NCBI GenBank assembly: GCA_002432865.1
Contig: DJGX01000009.1
Location: 124,001 to 188,000, forward strand
Reading direction: 5' to 3'
Origin: Cloacimonetes bacterium UBA5835
Lineage (GTDB): Bacteria > Cloacimonadota > Cloacimonadia > Cloacimonadales > Cloacimonadaceae
Length of the DNA: 64,000 bases
How positions within the stretch are numbered: the first letter of the stretch is position 1; the number at the start of each line of letters is the position of its first letter. The position numbers and the translations under genes are program-made. Positions 9,220 through 18,229 of this stretch are shown in pieces. Below the pieces are notes generated by a model that was not told the DNA's origin, did no database searches, and worked only from the letters and a program-made list of their open reading frames with translations.

Positions 9220-10416
9220 ATGAAACAGGTCGTTGTAGTTTGTGCAAAACGCAGTCCCATAGGTAATTTTGGAGGTGTCTTTAAAGATATCTCCGCAGTG
9301 CAATTAGGAGTAAACACATTAAAAGCAATGTTTACTGAAACAGGTATCAAACCTGATATGATTGATGAAGTTATTATAGGAAACGTTTGTGGTGCAGGTT
9401 TAGGACAAAATGTTTCGCGTCAGATAGCTATCCACAGTGGCATTCCAGAAACCGTTCCGGCTTATACAGTTAACAAAGTATGTGGTTCAGGAATGAAAGC
9501 AGTTTCATTAGCTACTTTGATGATTAGTACTGGAGAGGCAGATATCATTGTTGCTGGTGGTGCTGAAAATATGAGCCAGATTCCTTATGCTTTGAAAGAT
9601 GCTCGTTGGGGAGCCAGAATGGGTAATAAAGATATGGTAGATTTAATGATTCGGGATGGTCTTAGTGATATATTTAACGATTGTCATATGGGTGTCACAG
9701 CAGAAAACTTAGCTGAAAAATATAATATTTCCAGAGCAGAACAGGATGCTTTTGCTGCCAGTAGTCAGAATAAAACAGAGGCAGCTCAGAAAACAGATAG
9801 ATTTAAGGATGAAATTGTTCCGGTTATCATTCCCCAAAGAAAGGGAGACCCTATTATAGTTGATAAAGATGAAATGCCCAGAGCTGGTGTAACTGTTGAA
9901 TCCATATCTAAGCTGCGTCCTGCTTTTAAAAATGATGGAACCGTTACAGCCGCAAATGCAAGTGGAATAAATGACAGCGCTGCTTTTTTAATTTTGATGA
10001 GTGCTGATATGGCAAAAGAACTGAATTTAACACCTCTGGCCACATTTGTTAACAGTGCTTCGGCAGGTGTTGATCCTTCTATTATGGGTTATGGTCCTGT
10101 TCCAGCAATTAAAAAAGTGTTACAAAAAGCAAATTGGAAATTAAGTGATATAGAGCTTGCAGAACTGAATGAAGCCTTTGCTGCTCAGTCACTTGCTGTT
10201 TTCAAAGGATTGGAACTGGAAGGAATTGGCAAACTTAATCCTGAAATCACTAATGTTAACGGTGGAGCAATAGCTTTAGGCCATCCGATTGGCGCAAGTG
10301 GAGCCCGAATAATTGTAACTTTGCTGCATGAAATGAAAAGAAGAAATGTTCATAAAGGACTTTCTGCTTTGTGTATCGGTGGCGGAATGGGGATAGCTAC
10401 ACTCTGGGAAAGATAA
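9220..10416 (+). CDS. Thiolase (acetyl-CoA C-acetyltransferase)
   Basis: Condenses two acetyl-CoA to acetoacetyl-CoA or cleaves 3-ketoacyl-CoA. It is 398 aa, a normal length for the thiolase II family. The acylated Cys88 sits in NKVCGSGMKAV; the C-terminal motifs NGGAIALGHPIGASGAR and CIGGGMG carry the other catalytic His and Cys. I chose the ATG at 9220, which has AAGGAG upstream and starts with the typical KQVVVVCAKRSPIG; the earlier TTG at 9154 has no ribosome site. It is monocistronic, with 238 nt before the next gene. Likely role is butyrate/acetoacetyl-CoA or amino-acid degradation metabolism; no partner enzymes of that route lie in the window. Confidence 0.93.
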   Translation: MKQVVVVCAKRSPIGNFGGVFKDISAVQLGVNTLKAMFTETGIKPDMIDEVIIGNVCGAGLGQNVSRQIAIHSGIPETVPAYTVNKVCGSGMKAVSLATLMISTGEADIIVAGGAENMSQIPYALKDARWGARMGNKDMVDLMIRDGLSDIFNDCHMGVTAENLAEKYNISRAEQDAFAASSQNKTEAAQKTDRFKDEIVPVIIPQRKGDPIIVDKDEMPRAGVTVESISKLRPAFKNDGTVTAANASGINDSAAFLILMSADMAKELNLTPLATFVNSASAGVDPSIMGYGPVPAIKKVLQKANWKLSDIELAELNEAFAAQSLAVFKGLELEGIGKLNPEITNVNGGAIALGHPIGASGARIIVTLLHEMKRRNVHKGLSALCIGGGMGIATLWER

Positions 10417-10526
10417 AAAAAAGAATTTTGAGAACACTAATAAAAAAGAACACCGAATCTTCTAACGACAAGGACATATTGTAAAGGTACGATATAAAGC
10501 AGGTAACAGTTAATAAGAGGTAATGT

Positions 10527-10552
10527 AGTCTATAATAAAAATATTATAGACT
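10527..10552. promoter_or_regulatory. Perfect AT-rich hairpin between thiolase and aminotransferase genes
   Basis: 11-bp arms AGTCTATAATA and TATTATAGACT around an AAAA loop. It lies about 100 nt before the aminotransferase start and about 110 nt after the thiolase stop. There is no U-tract, so an operator or an RNA stability hairpin is as likely as a terminator. Confidence 0.5.
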
Positions 10553-10654
10553 GATAAAACGAGGTATGAGAACTGTAGTTATCAATTTCTCTCGGTGATC
10601 TCTGTTTTTTCGATAATTTCGAGGTAATAAAAATTATAATATAAGGAGAATAAA

Positions 10655-11899
10655 ATGGTAGACAAGCTAAAACTTGAAAAAAGTATGGCTCTATTTGAAG
10701 AAGCCCAAACTCTTGTTCCAGGCGGTGTAGCAGGAATAAGAAGACCCTATAACTTCGTCCCGGGAGAATATCCTATTTTCTTTGATAATGGCAAAGGCGG
10801 AAGAATTTTTGATGTGGATGGTAATGAATATATAGATTACCTATGTGCTTATGGCCCAATAATAATTGGGTATCGTGAAGAAGAAATTGATAATGCAGTA
10901 ATAGACCAGATAAAGAACAAGGGCATTTGCTTTTCTTTAACCCAAGCAGTACAAAATGCTTTAGTAAAAAAGCTGCGTGAACTTATTCCTTGTTGTGATA
11001 TGGCTGCATTAGTTAAAACAGGAAGTGATGCAACTACAATAGCTATTCGAGTAGCTCGTGGATATACAGGAAAAACAAAAATTGCCCGGTGTGGATATCA
11101 TGGTTGGCACGATTGGTGCGTTGAAGTGAAAGGTGGAATTCCTCAAAAGCTCTATGAAGATATTTATGAATTTCATTATAATGATATTGATTCTCTGGAA
11201 GCAATATTAAAAGCCAACAAAGATGATATGGCAGGAATAATTGTAACCCCTGTTGGTCATCCTAATGGAGCAGAAGTACAAATGCCAAAACCTGGTTATT
11301 TGGAAGCTGTACGCGAATTGGCAAATCAATATAATTGTTTACTTATATTTGATGAAATCCGTAGTGGCTTCAGATGCAGCTTGGGAGGAGCTCAAAAATT
11401 ATTCGGAATAACTCCAGACCTTTCCACTATTGGCAAAGCGATGGCTAATGGATATGCTATTGCCGCATTAGTGGGAAAAGAAGAATATATGAAGGTTCTA
11501 GCTGATAAAGTCTTTTTATCCTCAACCTTCTTTCCTAATAGTGATGGTATTGTTGCAGCTCTGAAAACCATTGAAATATTAGAGAGAGATAAGGTTTTAG
11601 ATGTTGTAGCCGAAAAAGGAAGAAAATTTGGAACCGAAGTGGAAAAAGTTGTTGCTAATTCTGGAGTGCCTGTAAACTTTACAGGAGCACCTTGGATGCC
11701 TTATATAACTTTCAAAAAAGATGATCAAGGGTTGTATAAGAAACTGAGAGTAGAATTTTACACACAATTAATACGACGCAAGGTATTTTTACAACCATAT
11801 CATCATGGTTATATTTGCTATCGTCATACAGATGAAGATTTAGCTTACACTGTGGGAGCAATCCAAGAATCTCTTGCAGAAGTGAAAAAGATGTTATAA
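10655..11899 (+). CDS. Class III PLP-dependent aminotransferase, glutamate-1-semialdehyde aminomutase-like
   Basis: PLP enzyme of 414 aa. The Schiff-base lysine is Lys261 in STIGKAMANG; the PLP-binding Asp is in FDEIRSGFR; the N-terminal region LFEEAQTLVPGGVAG resembles HemL. The family transfers amino groups between carbons (aminomutase) or to a keto acid. No other tetrapyrrole genes are nearby, and in a fermenter of this type an amino-acid catabolic aminotransferase or aminomutase is at least as likely as HemL. A clear AAGGAG precedes the ATG. It is 12 nt upstream of pyrG and probably co-transcribed with it, although the functional link is unclear. Confidence 0.8.
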   Translation: MVDKLKLEKSMALFEEAQTLVPGGVAGIRRPYNFVPGEYPIFFDNGKGGRIFDVDGNEYIDYLCAYGPIIIGYREEEIDNAVIDQIKNKGICFSLTQAVQNALVKKLRELIPCCDMAALVKTGSDATTIAIRVARGYTGKTKIARCGYHGWHDWCVEVKGGIPQKLYEDIYEFHYNDIDSLEAILKANKDDMAGIIVTPVGHPNGAEVQMPKPGYLEAVRELANQYNCLLIFDEIRSGFRCSLGGAQKLFGITPDLSTIGKAMANGYAIAALVGKEEYMKVLADKVFLSSTFFPNSDGIVAALKTIEILERDKVLDVVAEKGRKFGTEVEKVVANSGVPVNFTGAPWMPYITFKKDDQGLYKKLRVEFYTQLIRRKVFLQPYHHGYICYRHTDEDLAYTVGAIQESLAEVKKML

Positions 11900-11911
11900 G
11901 AGATAAGCCAG

Positions 11912-13510
11912 ATGGCGAAATATATATTTGTTATGGGTGGCGTGCTTTCATCCTTGGGAAAAGGCATCGCCACCGCCTCTATTGGCCTATTATTAAAATC
12001 AATGGGGTATAAAATTGTTCTGCAAAAATTTGATCCTTATCTGAATGTTGATCCTGGAACAATGAGTCCTTTTCAGCATGGAGAAGTTTTTGTTACAGAC
12101 GATGGGGCTGAGACAGATCTTGATTTGGGTCATTATGAACGGTTTGTGGATGAAGCTTTAACTCGTTATTCCAGTAATTCTGCTGGTCAGATTTATGAAA
12201 GTGTTATCCAAAATGAGCGCAATGGGGTTTATTTAGGTAAAACAGTTCAAGTGATTCCTCATGTAACTAACGAAATTAAAAATCGTATTCAACGATTGGA
12301 TAAAGAGTATGACATAATTATCACCGAGGTAGGTGGAACTGTTGGCGATATTGAAGGTTTGCCATTTTTGGAATCAGTCCGCCAATTACGTTTAGATATT
12401 GGTTATGAAAATACGCTTAATATTCTATTAACTTATGTACCATATATAAAATCAGCCGGAGAATTAAAAACCAAACCTTCTCAACATAGTGCTTATAAAC
12501 TTAGGGAAATAGGTATTCAACCGGATGTTTTACTTTGCAGAAGCGAGAAACCTTTTGAAGAAGAGATTTATAGTAAAATAGCCCTGTTTACCAATGTGAA
12601 ACGAGAGAATGTGATTAATGCAATTGATGTAGATTGTGTTTATGAAATTCCCCTTAATTTCCAAAAGGCAAAACTCCCTGAAATTATTTGCCAGCATTTC
12701 AAACTTGAACAAAGACCAATTGTTATGAATGAATGGTTGCATTTTTTGCATAATCGCGAAAATGCTGAGGAAGTTGTTACTATCGCTGTCTGTGGAAAAT
12801 ATGTGCAACACCAGGATGCCTATAAAAGTATTGGAGAAGCTTTAATTCACGCAGGTGCATCTTTGATGAAAAGAGTAAAAATTTTATGGATTGATAGCGA
12901 ACACAATTTTTTGGAAGAAGAAATTGCAACTATGCTCAATGGTGTTCAAGGTATTTTAGTTCCTGGTGGATTTGGTGTTAGAGGTATAGAAGGGAAAATT
13001 GTTTTTACCAAATATGCCCGAGAAAATAATATACCCTATCTGGGTATCTGTCTGGGAATGCATGTTGCAGTAATTGAATGTGCCCGAGATCTTTGTAATC
13101 TTGTAGATGCTAATAGTACAGAATTTAACGAAGAAACTTTAGCCCCAGTAATTCATCTTATTAAAGATCAAGTTTACCAAAAAAGAATTGGCGGATCTAT
13201 GCGCTTGGGAGCTTATGATTGCCATTTGGATAAAGGTAGTAAAGCTTATCAAGCGTATCAAACAGAAACCATTAGTGAAAGACATAGACACCGCTACGAA
13301 TTTAATAATGATTATCGCGAAATAATTCAAAAGGCAGGATTAAAGATTAGTGGATTATCACCTGATAATTATTTAGTGGAAATAGTAGAATATCCGGATT
13401 TGGATTTCTTTATAGCAGTGCAGTTTCATCCAGAATTTAAGAGCAGACCCACTAATCCACATCCATTATTTAGAGAATTTATCAAAGCCTCGTCACTTAA
13501 GAAGCCATAA
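11912..13510 (+). CDS. pyrG: CTP synthase
   Basis: Converts UTP to CTP using ATP and glutamine. It is 532 aa, full length. The N-terminal synthetase domain (about 1-270) shows GGVLSSLGKGIATASIG, KFDPYLNVDPGTM and TEVGGTVGDIEG. The C-terminal class I glutaminase domain has nucleophile Cys380 in GICLGMH and a His/Glu pair in FHPEFKS. The position after GM is His where many family members have Gln; this is a minor variant next to the nucleophile. Its start lies 12 nt after the aminotransferase stop, with a weak AGAGATAAG ribosome site, so coupling is likely. Together with pyrB/C/K/D further along, it covers much of pyrimidine synthesis. Confidence 0.97.
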   Translation: MAKYIFVMGGVLSSLGKGIATASIGLLLKSMGYKIVLQKFDPYLNVDPGTMSPFQHGEVFVTDDGAETDLDLGHYERFVDEALTRYSSNSAGQIYESVIQNERNGVYLGKTVQVIPHVTNEIKNRIQRLDKEYDIIITEVGGTVGDIEGLPFLESVRQLRLDIGYENTLNILLTYVPYIKSAGELKTKPSQHSAYKLREIGIQPDVLLCRSEKPFEEEIYSKIALFTNVKRENVINAIDVDCVYEIPLNFQKAKLPEIICQHFKLEQRPIVMNEWLHFLHNRENAEEVVTIAVCGKYVQHQDAYKSIGEALIHAGASLMKRVKILWIDSEHNFLEEEIATMLNGVQGILVPGGFGVRGIEGKIVFTKYARENNIPYLGICLGMHVAVIECARDLCNLVDANSTEFNEETLAPVIHLIKDQVYQKRIGGSMRLGAYDCHLDKGSKAYQAYQTETISERHRHRYEFNNDYREIIQKAGLKISGLSPDNYLVEIVEYPDLDFFIAVQFHPEFKSRPTNPHPLFREFIKASSLKKP

Positions 13511-14203
13511 ACGGAAATTGTCTACTCAAACAAAAAGTACAGCGTACAATAAACTGGAATATTATGTTCTTATTTGTTGCGGTTTCTTCCATTATAACAA
13601 AAACATAGCGATAGATACTTATTATTTTAAAGCACCAACATAATAAGATGTTATTTTAGTAAAGCTGCTATGTAGATAATGAATTTTCTGTAACCCTCCC
13701 CTCGCAACACAGGAGGGTTACAGTTTGCATGCTAATGATGATGAGATACATTATATCTAATTAGCTAGTTGTGCTTTTTACAGATGATCTGTCGAATATT
13801 TTCACAATAAAGTCCTATATAAAAGAAATGTAAGCGCTGTAGAAATTTATCAACACGAAAAGACAGGATATTTGTTCGATTCTGTTTGACAGGATGTTTA
13901 TTTATATTATTGTTAATATGTAGTAAGAAAGATATGGGATTTATAATAGCAGATTTTCTGCCTGTGCAAGAAAAAATCGAATTTCCTTGTTTAGGTATGT
14001 ACATTTTCTTGCACTAACGAATATGAATCTGTTATATTTATTGAGAGAAGATAGCAGGGATTGTTACTTCTTAGAGAGATTCTTCGTAACTTTGGGTAGG
14101 ATGTTGTTATGCCCAGTATTGTATTATAGCTATAATGGCCATAGGGAGTTTCATGGGATGATATACATTATTGCGTTACATGTTAAGAGAGGAATAGATC
14201 TAT
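13511..14203. other. Long intergenic region after pyrG
   Basis: Nearly 700 nt without a convincing gene. A short frame at 13987-14211 gives a low-complexity hydrophobic peptide without a ribosome site, so I do not call it. The region holds the hairpin at 13688-13723 and a TTGACA at 13886-13891, which is over 300 nt upstream of the next start. No TPP riboswitch pattern was seen ahead of the THI5-like gene. Confidence 0.5.
13688..13723 (+). terminator. Strong hairpin downstream of pyrG, possible terminator
   Basis: Perfect 12-bp arms CTGTAACCCTCC and GGAGGGTTACAG with a 12-nt loop, 177 nt after the pyrG stop. Only TTT follows, so intrinsic termination is uncertain. Confidence 0.5.
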
Positions 14204-15232
14204 ATGAATAATAAGAGGGAAACGCTAGCTTTACTACTGCTTTTATTATCAATCTTCTTATTAACGGGATGCAAAAAATCCGATAAACAAAACGGTGCTA
14301 TAACTCAATCCAATATGGAACAATCACCATATAGTACTGGATTATTCACTATTCGCTATCTTCCTGTATGGACTCATCAAGCAGAATTTGCCGGTGTTTA
14401 TATGGCTCAAAAAAAAGGATTTTATAACGATAAAGGGTTGAATGTACTAATCCAAACCGGTGGTCCCCACTATCCTCCTTACGACAATTTACAGGATGGA
14501 CATAGTGATATTGTGCAAATGTCACTATTAACTGCTATAAAAAGAGATTCTGAAAAAGATAATTTAGTTAATCTTGCGCAATTAATGCAGCGAACCTATC
14601 TGATGTTGGTAGGTAAAAAATCCAGAGGAATAAACTCGATAGCTGATTTTAATGGAAAGAGAATAGGTTTGTGGAAAACTGATGACCGCCTCCTCTCATT
14701 AATCTTTCTACAGCAGCACAAGCTTAATATGGATATTGTAGATTTGGATACATCAATCAATCTCTTTCTGAAAGATGGGATCGATATAATGAATGTGATG
14801 CGTTACAATGAATATCATCAACTTCAGCAAGCAGGAATAGATATTGAGGATTTATTTACAGTATCATTTGCAGATATTGGACTTAATGTTGCAGATAATG
14901 GGCTTTATACAACTAGGGAATTTTATGAAAAGCATTCGAAACATTGCCGTGATTTCGTTGACGCCACTATTGAAGGATGGTTATATGCGATAAACAATCA
15001 AGAGGAAACAATATCCACAGTTTTAGAAATTATGCATAAACACCATTTACCAGCTAATAGACCTCATCAAAAATGGATGCTAAATGAATTAAGCCAAGAT
15101 TTTATGGTGGATAGTAGTCAAATTGGTGTTCTTCAAAAAAGTCAGTTTGAAGAAGCAAAGAGATTACTAACTGAACAAAATATGCCTATAACCAGCCAAA
15201 CCTATAATAGTTTTTATCCGTATGCAAAGTAA
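14204..15232 (+). CDS. NMT1/THI5-like substrate-binding lipoprotein
   Basis: Periplasmic binding protein of 342 aa with the NMT1/THI5 (SsuA-like) fold used for thiamine precursors, sulfonates, nitrate and similar ligands. Signal peptide with lipobox LLTGC (Cys23). The motif RYLPVWTHQAEFAGVYMAQ, followed by KGFYNDKGLNV, is the family hallmark near the mature N-terminus. There are no ABC permease or ATPase genes beside it. Instead its last 11 nt overlap the start of a membrane SpoIIE-type phosphatase gene, which suggests it presents its ligand to that sensor and not to a transporter (inference). The ATG has AGAGGAA upstream. The ligand cannot be read from the sequence. Confidence 0.88.
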   Translation: MNNKRETLALLLLLLSIFLLTGCKKSDKQNGAITQSNMEQSPYSTGLFTIRYLPVWTHQAEFAGVYMAQKKGFYNDKGLNVLIQTGGPHYPPYDNLQDGHSDIVQMSLLTAIKRDSEKDNLVNLAQLMQRTYLMLVGKKSRGINSIADFNGKRIGLWKTDDRLLSLIFLQQHKLNMDIVDLDTSINLFLKDGIDIMNVMRYNEYHQLQQAGIDIEDLFTVSFADIGLNVADNGLYTTREFYEKHSKHCRDFVDATIEGWLYAINNQEETISTVLEIMHKHHLPANRPHQKWMLNELSQDFMVDSSQIGVLQKSQFEEAKRLLTEQNMPITSQTYNSFYPYAK

Positions 15233-17135
15233 ACAAGAAGAACGAGGACTTGCTTACCAGATAATTGTTTTTATCTTTTTTTTTCTGGTACTTATTTTCT
15301 CTGTCTTTATAGGAATAACCAGATTTCTGTTTTCCGAAATAATGATGGATAATTCCCGTGAAACTGTAAGTCATCTTGCTAAGGAAACTGTTTATCAGAT
15401 TGAGGGACGCTTATCAGCCATAGTAGATATCTCTCAATCGATTATAACATTATATAATTCTGACTATCTCAATAGAAACGAACTTGATACAATTCTGAAT
15501 GATTATATCTATGAATTTGACACTTTGGAATCAATTACTATTGCTTATGCTCCAGAGTATAACAAATCTGGTGATTCCCGAACCATTTATCACTTTAAAA
15601 ATAAGGCCATATCTCAGGAATTGCATCCTGCAGAATATCAATATCTTGATTGGTTTCAAATTCCCTATGAACTAAAAAGTAAATGTTGGACTGACCCCTG
15701 GTATGATGCTAGTTCCACAAAGCAAACAGTTATTTCGTATTGTGTTCCTATTTTTATTAAAGGTAATTGTATTGGTGTTATGCGATTCGATACAAAACTT
15801 TCCGGTTTGCAGAGAATCGTTTCTCCTCTAAAGCTAAAACGCAGTGGTTATGCTTTTTTAGTTTCCAGCATTGGTACCATTATCACTCATCCTGCAGATT
15901 CTATATCTTTTAATGAAAGCATATTTAGCTTAGCGGAAGAAACAAAGGACACCCAATTACGAGAACTCGGCAAAAAAATGATTCAAGGTGAAACTGATTT
16001 TATTCGTTTACGAGGAAATACAATTTTTAACGATTCTTGGATATATTTTTCTCCCCTGCTTTCCAATAACTGGTCACTGGGAATTGTTATTGCGCATAAA
16101 GATGTCGTTAGAGACCTAAATTTGTTGCTGATTATTCAAACCCTCTTTTCGGTGATTATATTTATATCTATATCGCTAATTGTATATTACAGAACTTTCA
16201 GTGTCTCTAAACCCATTAGACTTTTTACAGAAGTAGCCACTAAAATAGGTTCAGGTGATTTTGATGCTCAGCTTCCTCCTTCAGGAAACAGCTATGAAAT
16301 AGATCACCTTATACATTCTTTTGCTGTAATGCAAAAATCTTTGAAAGAGTATATCAAAAATTTGGAAATTACAAATGCTGAAAAAAATCGCATTCTGGCT
16401 GAAGTACAAGTTGCTTCTGAAATTCAACGAAAACTAATTCCTGCAAATACTGAACATCCCTACAAAGTAAAGGAAATCCGCTGTTATGGTATTTTGGAAC
16501 CAGCTGGTGAAATCGGAGGTGATTTATACGATTTCTTTCCTGTTGATGAATCTCATTTCTTTTTTGTTATAGCTGATGTAGCTGGTAAAGGCATTGTGAC
16601 TTCAATGACGATGATAATGGTTTCTACTTATCTAAGAACTATTTCCACTTATAACTTCACTGTAAATGAAATAATGAAAAACCTCAATAATTTTCTGTGT
16701 ACTCAATCTTCCGCGGCGATTTTCGTTACTGCTCTAATAGGAATAATAGATTTAAAAAATGATGAACTGGAATTTTCCAATGCTGGTCATACTCCCTTGT
16801 TTTTAAGAAAGCTGAATGGTACTTATGAAATTTTCGCCGATACTCATTCCAATCCTTTAGGTGTTTTTGAAAATATGGAAATTGGTTCCTCCCAATTGAA
16901 ACTGGATAAAGGAGACGAACTTATTCTCCTAACGGATGGGGTTACGGAAATTATGAATGAAAAAGAAGATTTTCTGGGGATAAAAGGTGTTGAATCAATA
17001 ATCCAGAACCTGGAAACTACCAATCCGGAACAAACTGCTAAGCAGATTATGCAATATGTGCATAATTTTGCACAAAGTATACCGCAAAGGGATGATATAA
17101 CTATTCTGGTACTTGATTATAAGTACCCCGAATGA
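15222..17135 (+). CDS. Membrane sensor phosphatase: Cache domain, HAMP, SpoIIE/PP2C phosphatase (RsbU-like)
   Basis: 637 aa. TM1 is about residues 11-33, a periplasmic dCache-like sensor spans about 35-300, TM2 about 300-325, a HAMP linker about 326-380, a short coiled region with EVQVASEIQRKLIP at about 395-410, and a C-terminal SpoIIE/PP2C serine phosphatase domain. Phosphatase motifs seen: GEIGGDLYDF, VIADVAGKGI, FSNAGHTP, LLTDGVTE. Such enzymes usually dephosphorylate an anti-sigma-factor antagonist, switching a partner kinase/sigma or adaptor pathway; no such partner genes lie in this window. The start overlaps the binding-lipoprotein gene by 11 nt with no clear ribosome site, indicating translational coupling. 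Its stop is 2 nt from the convergent meaB stop. Confidence 0.9.
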   Translation: MQSKQEERGLAYQIIVFIFFFLVLIFSVFIGITRFLFSEIMMDNSRETVSHLAKETVYQIEGRLSAIVDISQSIITLYNSDYLNRNELDTILNDYIYEFDTLESITIAYAPEYNKSGDSRTIYHFKNKAISQELHPAEYQYLDWFQIPYELKSKCWTDPWYDASSTKQTVISYCVPIFIKGNCIGVMRFDTKLSGLQRIVSPLKLKRSGYAFLVSSIGTIITHPADSISFNESIFSLAEETKDTQLRELGKKMIQGETDFIRLRGNTIFNDSWIYFSPLLSNNWSLGIVIAHKDVVRDLNLLLIIQTLFSVIIFISISLIVYYRTFSVSKPIRLFTEVATKIGSGDFDAQLPPSGNSYEIDHLIHSFAVMQKSLKEYIKNLEITNAEKNRILAEVQVASEIQRKLIPANTEHPYKVKEIRCYGILEPAGEIGGDLYDFFPVDESHFFFVIADVAGKGIVTSMTMIMVSTYLRTISTYNFTVNEIMKNLNNFLCTQSSAAIFVTALIGIIDLKNDELEFSNAGHTPLFLRKLNGTYEIFADTHSNPLGVFENMEIGSSQLKLDKGDELILLTDGVTEIMNEKEDFLGIKGVESIIQNLETTNPEQTAKQIMQYVHNFAQSIPQRDDITILVLDYKYPE

Positions 17136-17137
17136 TA

Positions 17138-18229
17138 TTATTCGCTTGCTTTCAGTATTTTGCTAACAGCTAAAGCAATAGGAATCTTACCGATAGCAAT
17201 ATCGTCTTTCAACTGAGTGATGAGTGTTTTCACTTCCTCTTTCTGGTAGAAACGATGCAAAACTGCTTCTGTGATCAAATTTTCAAACCACTGTGTATTT
17301 TGCTGTGCACGGCGTTTAGCGAAAATCCCATTTTGTTTTGTCTTTGTGTAAAATTCCGAAATCGAATGCCAAATCTCGTCTAAACCGGTTTTGTTTATTG
17401 CCGAACAGGTTACAACATTAGTTTGCCAACCCTCGGTTGCATTTCGCATATAATGTAAAACATTTTGTAGCTCTTGTTTAGCGATTTCCGTTCGTTGGAT
17501 ATTATCTCCATCGGCTTTATTAAACACAATCAAATCAGCAAGTTCTAAAATTCCTCTTTTAATACCCTGAAGCTCATCTCCAGCACCGGCAATTTGCATC
17601 AGCAAAAAGAAATCTACCATAGAACGAACAGTAGTTTCGGATTGACCAACTCCAACAGTTTCAATTAATACAATATCATAACCTGCTGCTTCGCATAATA
17701 TTATTGTTTCTCTGGTTTTTCTGGCTACTCCACCCAAAATTCCCGCACTGGGAGAAGGACGAATAAAGCTATTGGGATTTCTGGACAGGGTTTCCATCCT
17801 TGTTTTATCGCCCAATATACTTCCTTTACTAATAGTAGAGCTAGGATCGATAGCTAAAACAGCTACTTTGTGCCCTTGTTCAATTAAATATAAGCCAAAA
17901 CTCTCTATAAAAGTGCTTTTCCCTGCTCCTGGAACTCCTGTTATACCAATACGAATAGAATTTCCAGAATAAGGCAGGAGCTTTTGAATTAGCTCCTGCC
18001 CTTGTAAAAAGTGTTTTTCTGCATTACTTTCTATCAAAGTAATTGCTTTGGCCAGCAAGGTTCGCTCGGAATTTAGAACTCCCTTTACCAAAGTATCTAA
18101 ATCGTATTTTTTCCCTTTAGTAGAAGGAGACGCTTTTATATGCACAGATTTCTTTCCTGTTACAACACTCGTGGCAAATTCCTTTCCACTATATAAAGGA
18201 GTCCATTCCGGTTTTCTTTTTTCATTCAT
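17138..18229 (-). CDS. meaB: Methylmalonyl-CoA mutase-associated GTPase MeaB (ArgK family)
   Basis: G3E-family GTPase that protects methylmalonyl-CoA mutase and gates B12 loading. It is 363 aa. The P-loop GVPGAGKST, the segment AVLAIDPSS, ETVGVGQSE and the base-recognition VFNKADGDN are all present. The N-terminal extension of about 60 Lys-rich residues before the helical segment is longer than in many family members. The start overlaps the end of mutB by 8 nt, and the gene is last in the pgk-mutA-mutB-meaB operon. The gene order strongly supports the call. Confidence 0.95.
   Translation of the reverse strand: MNEKRKPEWTPLYSGKEFATSVVTGKKSVHIKASPSTKGKKYDLDTLVKGVLNSERTLLAKAITLIESNAEKHFLQGQELIQKLLPYSGNSIRIGITGVPGAGKSTFIESFGLYLIEQGHKVAVLAIDPSSTISKGSILGDKTRMETLSRNPNSFIRPSPSAGILGGVARKTRETIILCEAAGYDIVLIETVGVGQSETTVRSMVDFFLLMQIAGAGDELQGIKRGILELADLIVFNKADGDNIQRTEIAKQELQNVLHYMRNATEGWQTNVVTCSAINKTGLDEIWHSISEFYTKTKQNGIFAKRRAQQNTQWFENLITEAVLHRFYQKEEVKTLITQLKDDIAIGKIPIALAVSKILKASE

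Noticed and set aside
10655..11899. Calling the aminotransferase hemL outright
   Set aside because: No other heme-pathway gene nearby; HemL-like enzymes include other aminotransferases and aminomutases.
13511..14203. TPP riboswitch ahead of the THI5-like binding protein
   Set aside because: The conserved CTGAGA and thi-box blocks are missing.
13987..14211. 74-codon hydrophobic frame before the THI5-like lipoprotein
   Set aside because: No ribosome site, no family resemblance, overlaps the next start; composition typical of AT-rich intergenic DNA.
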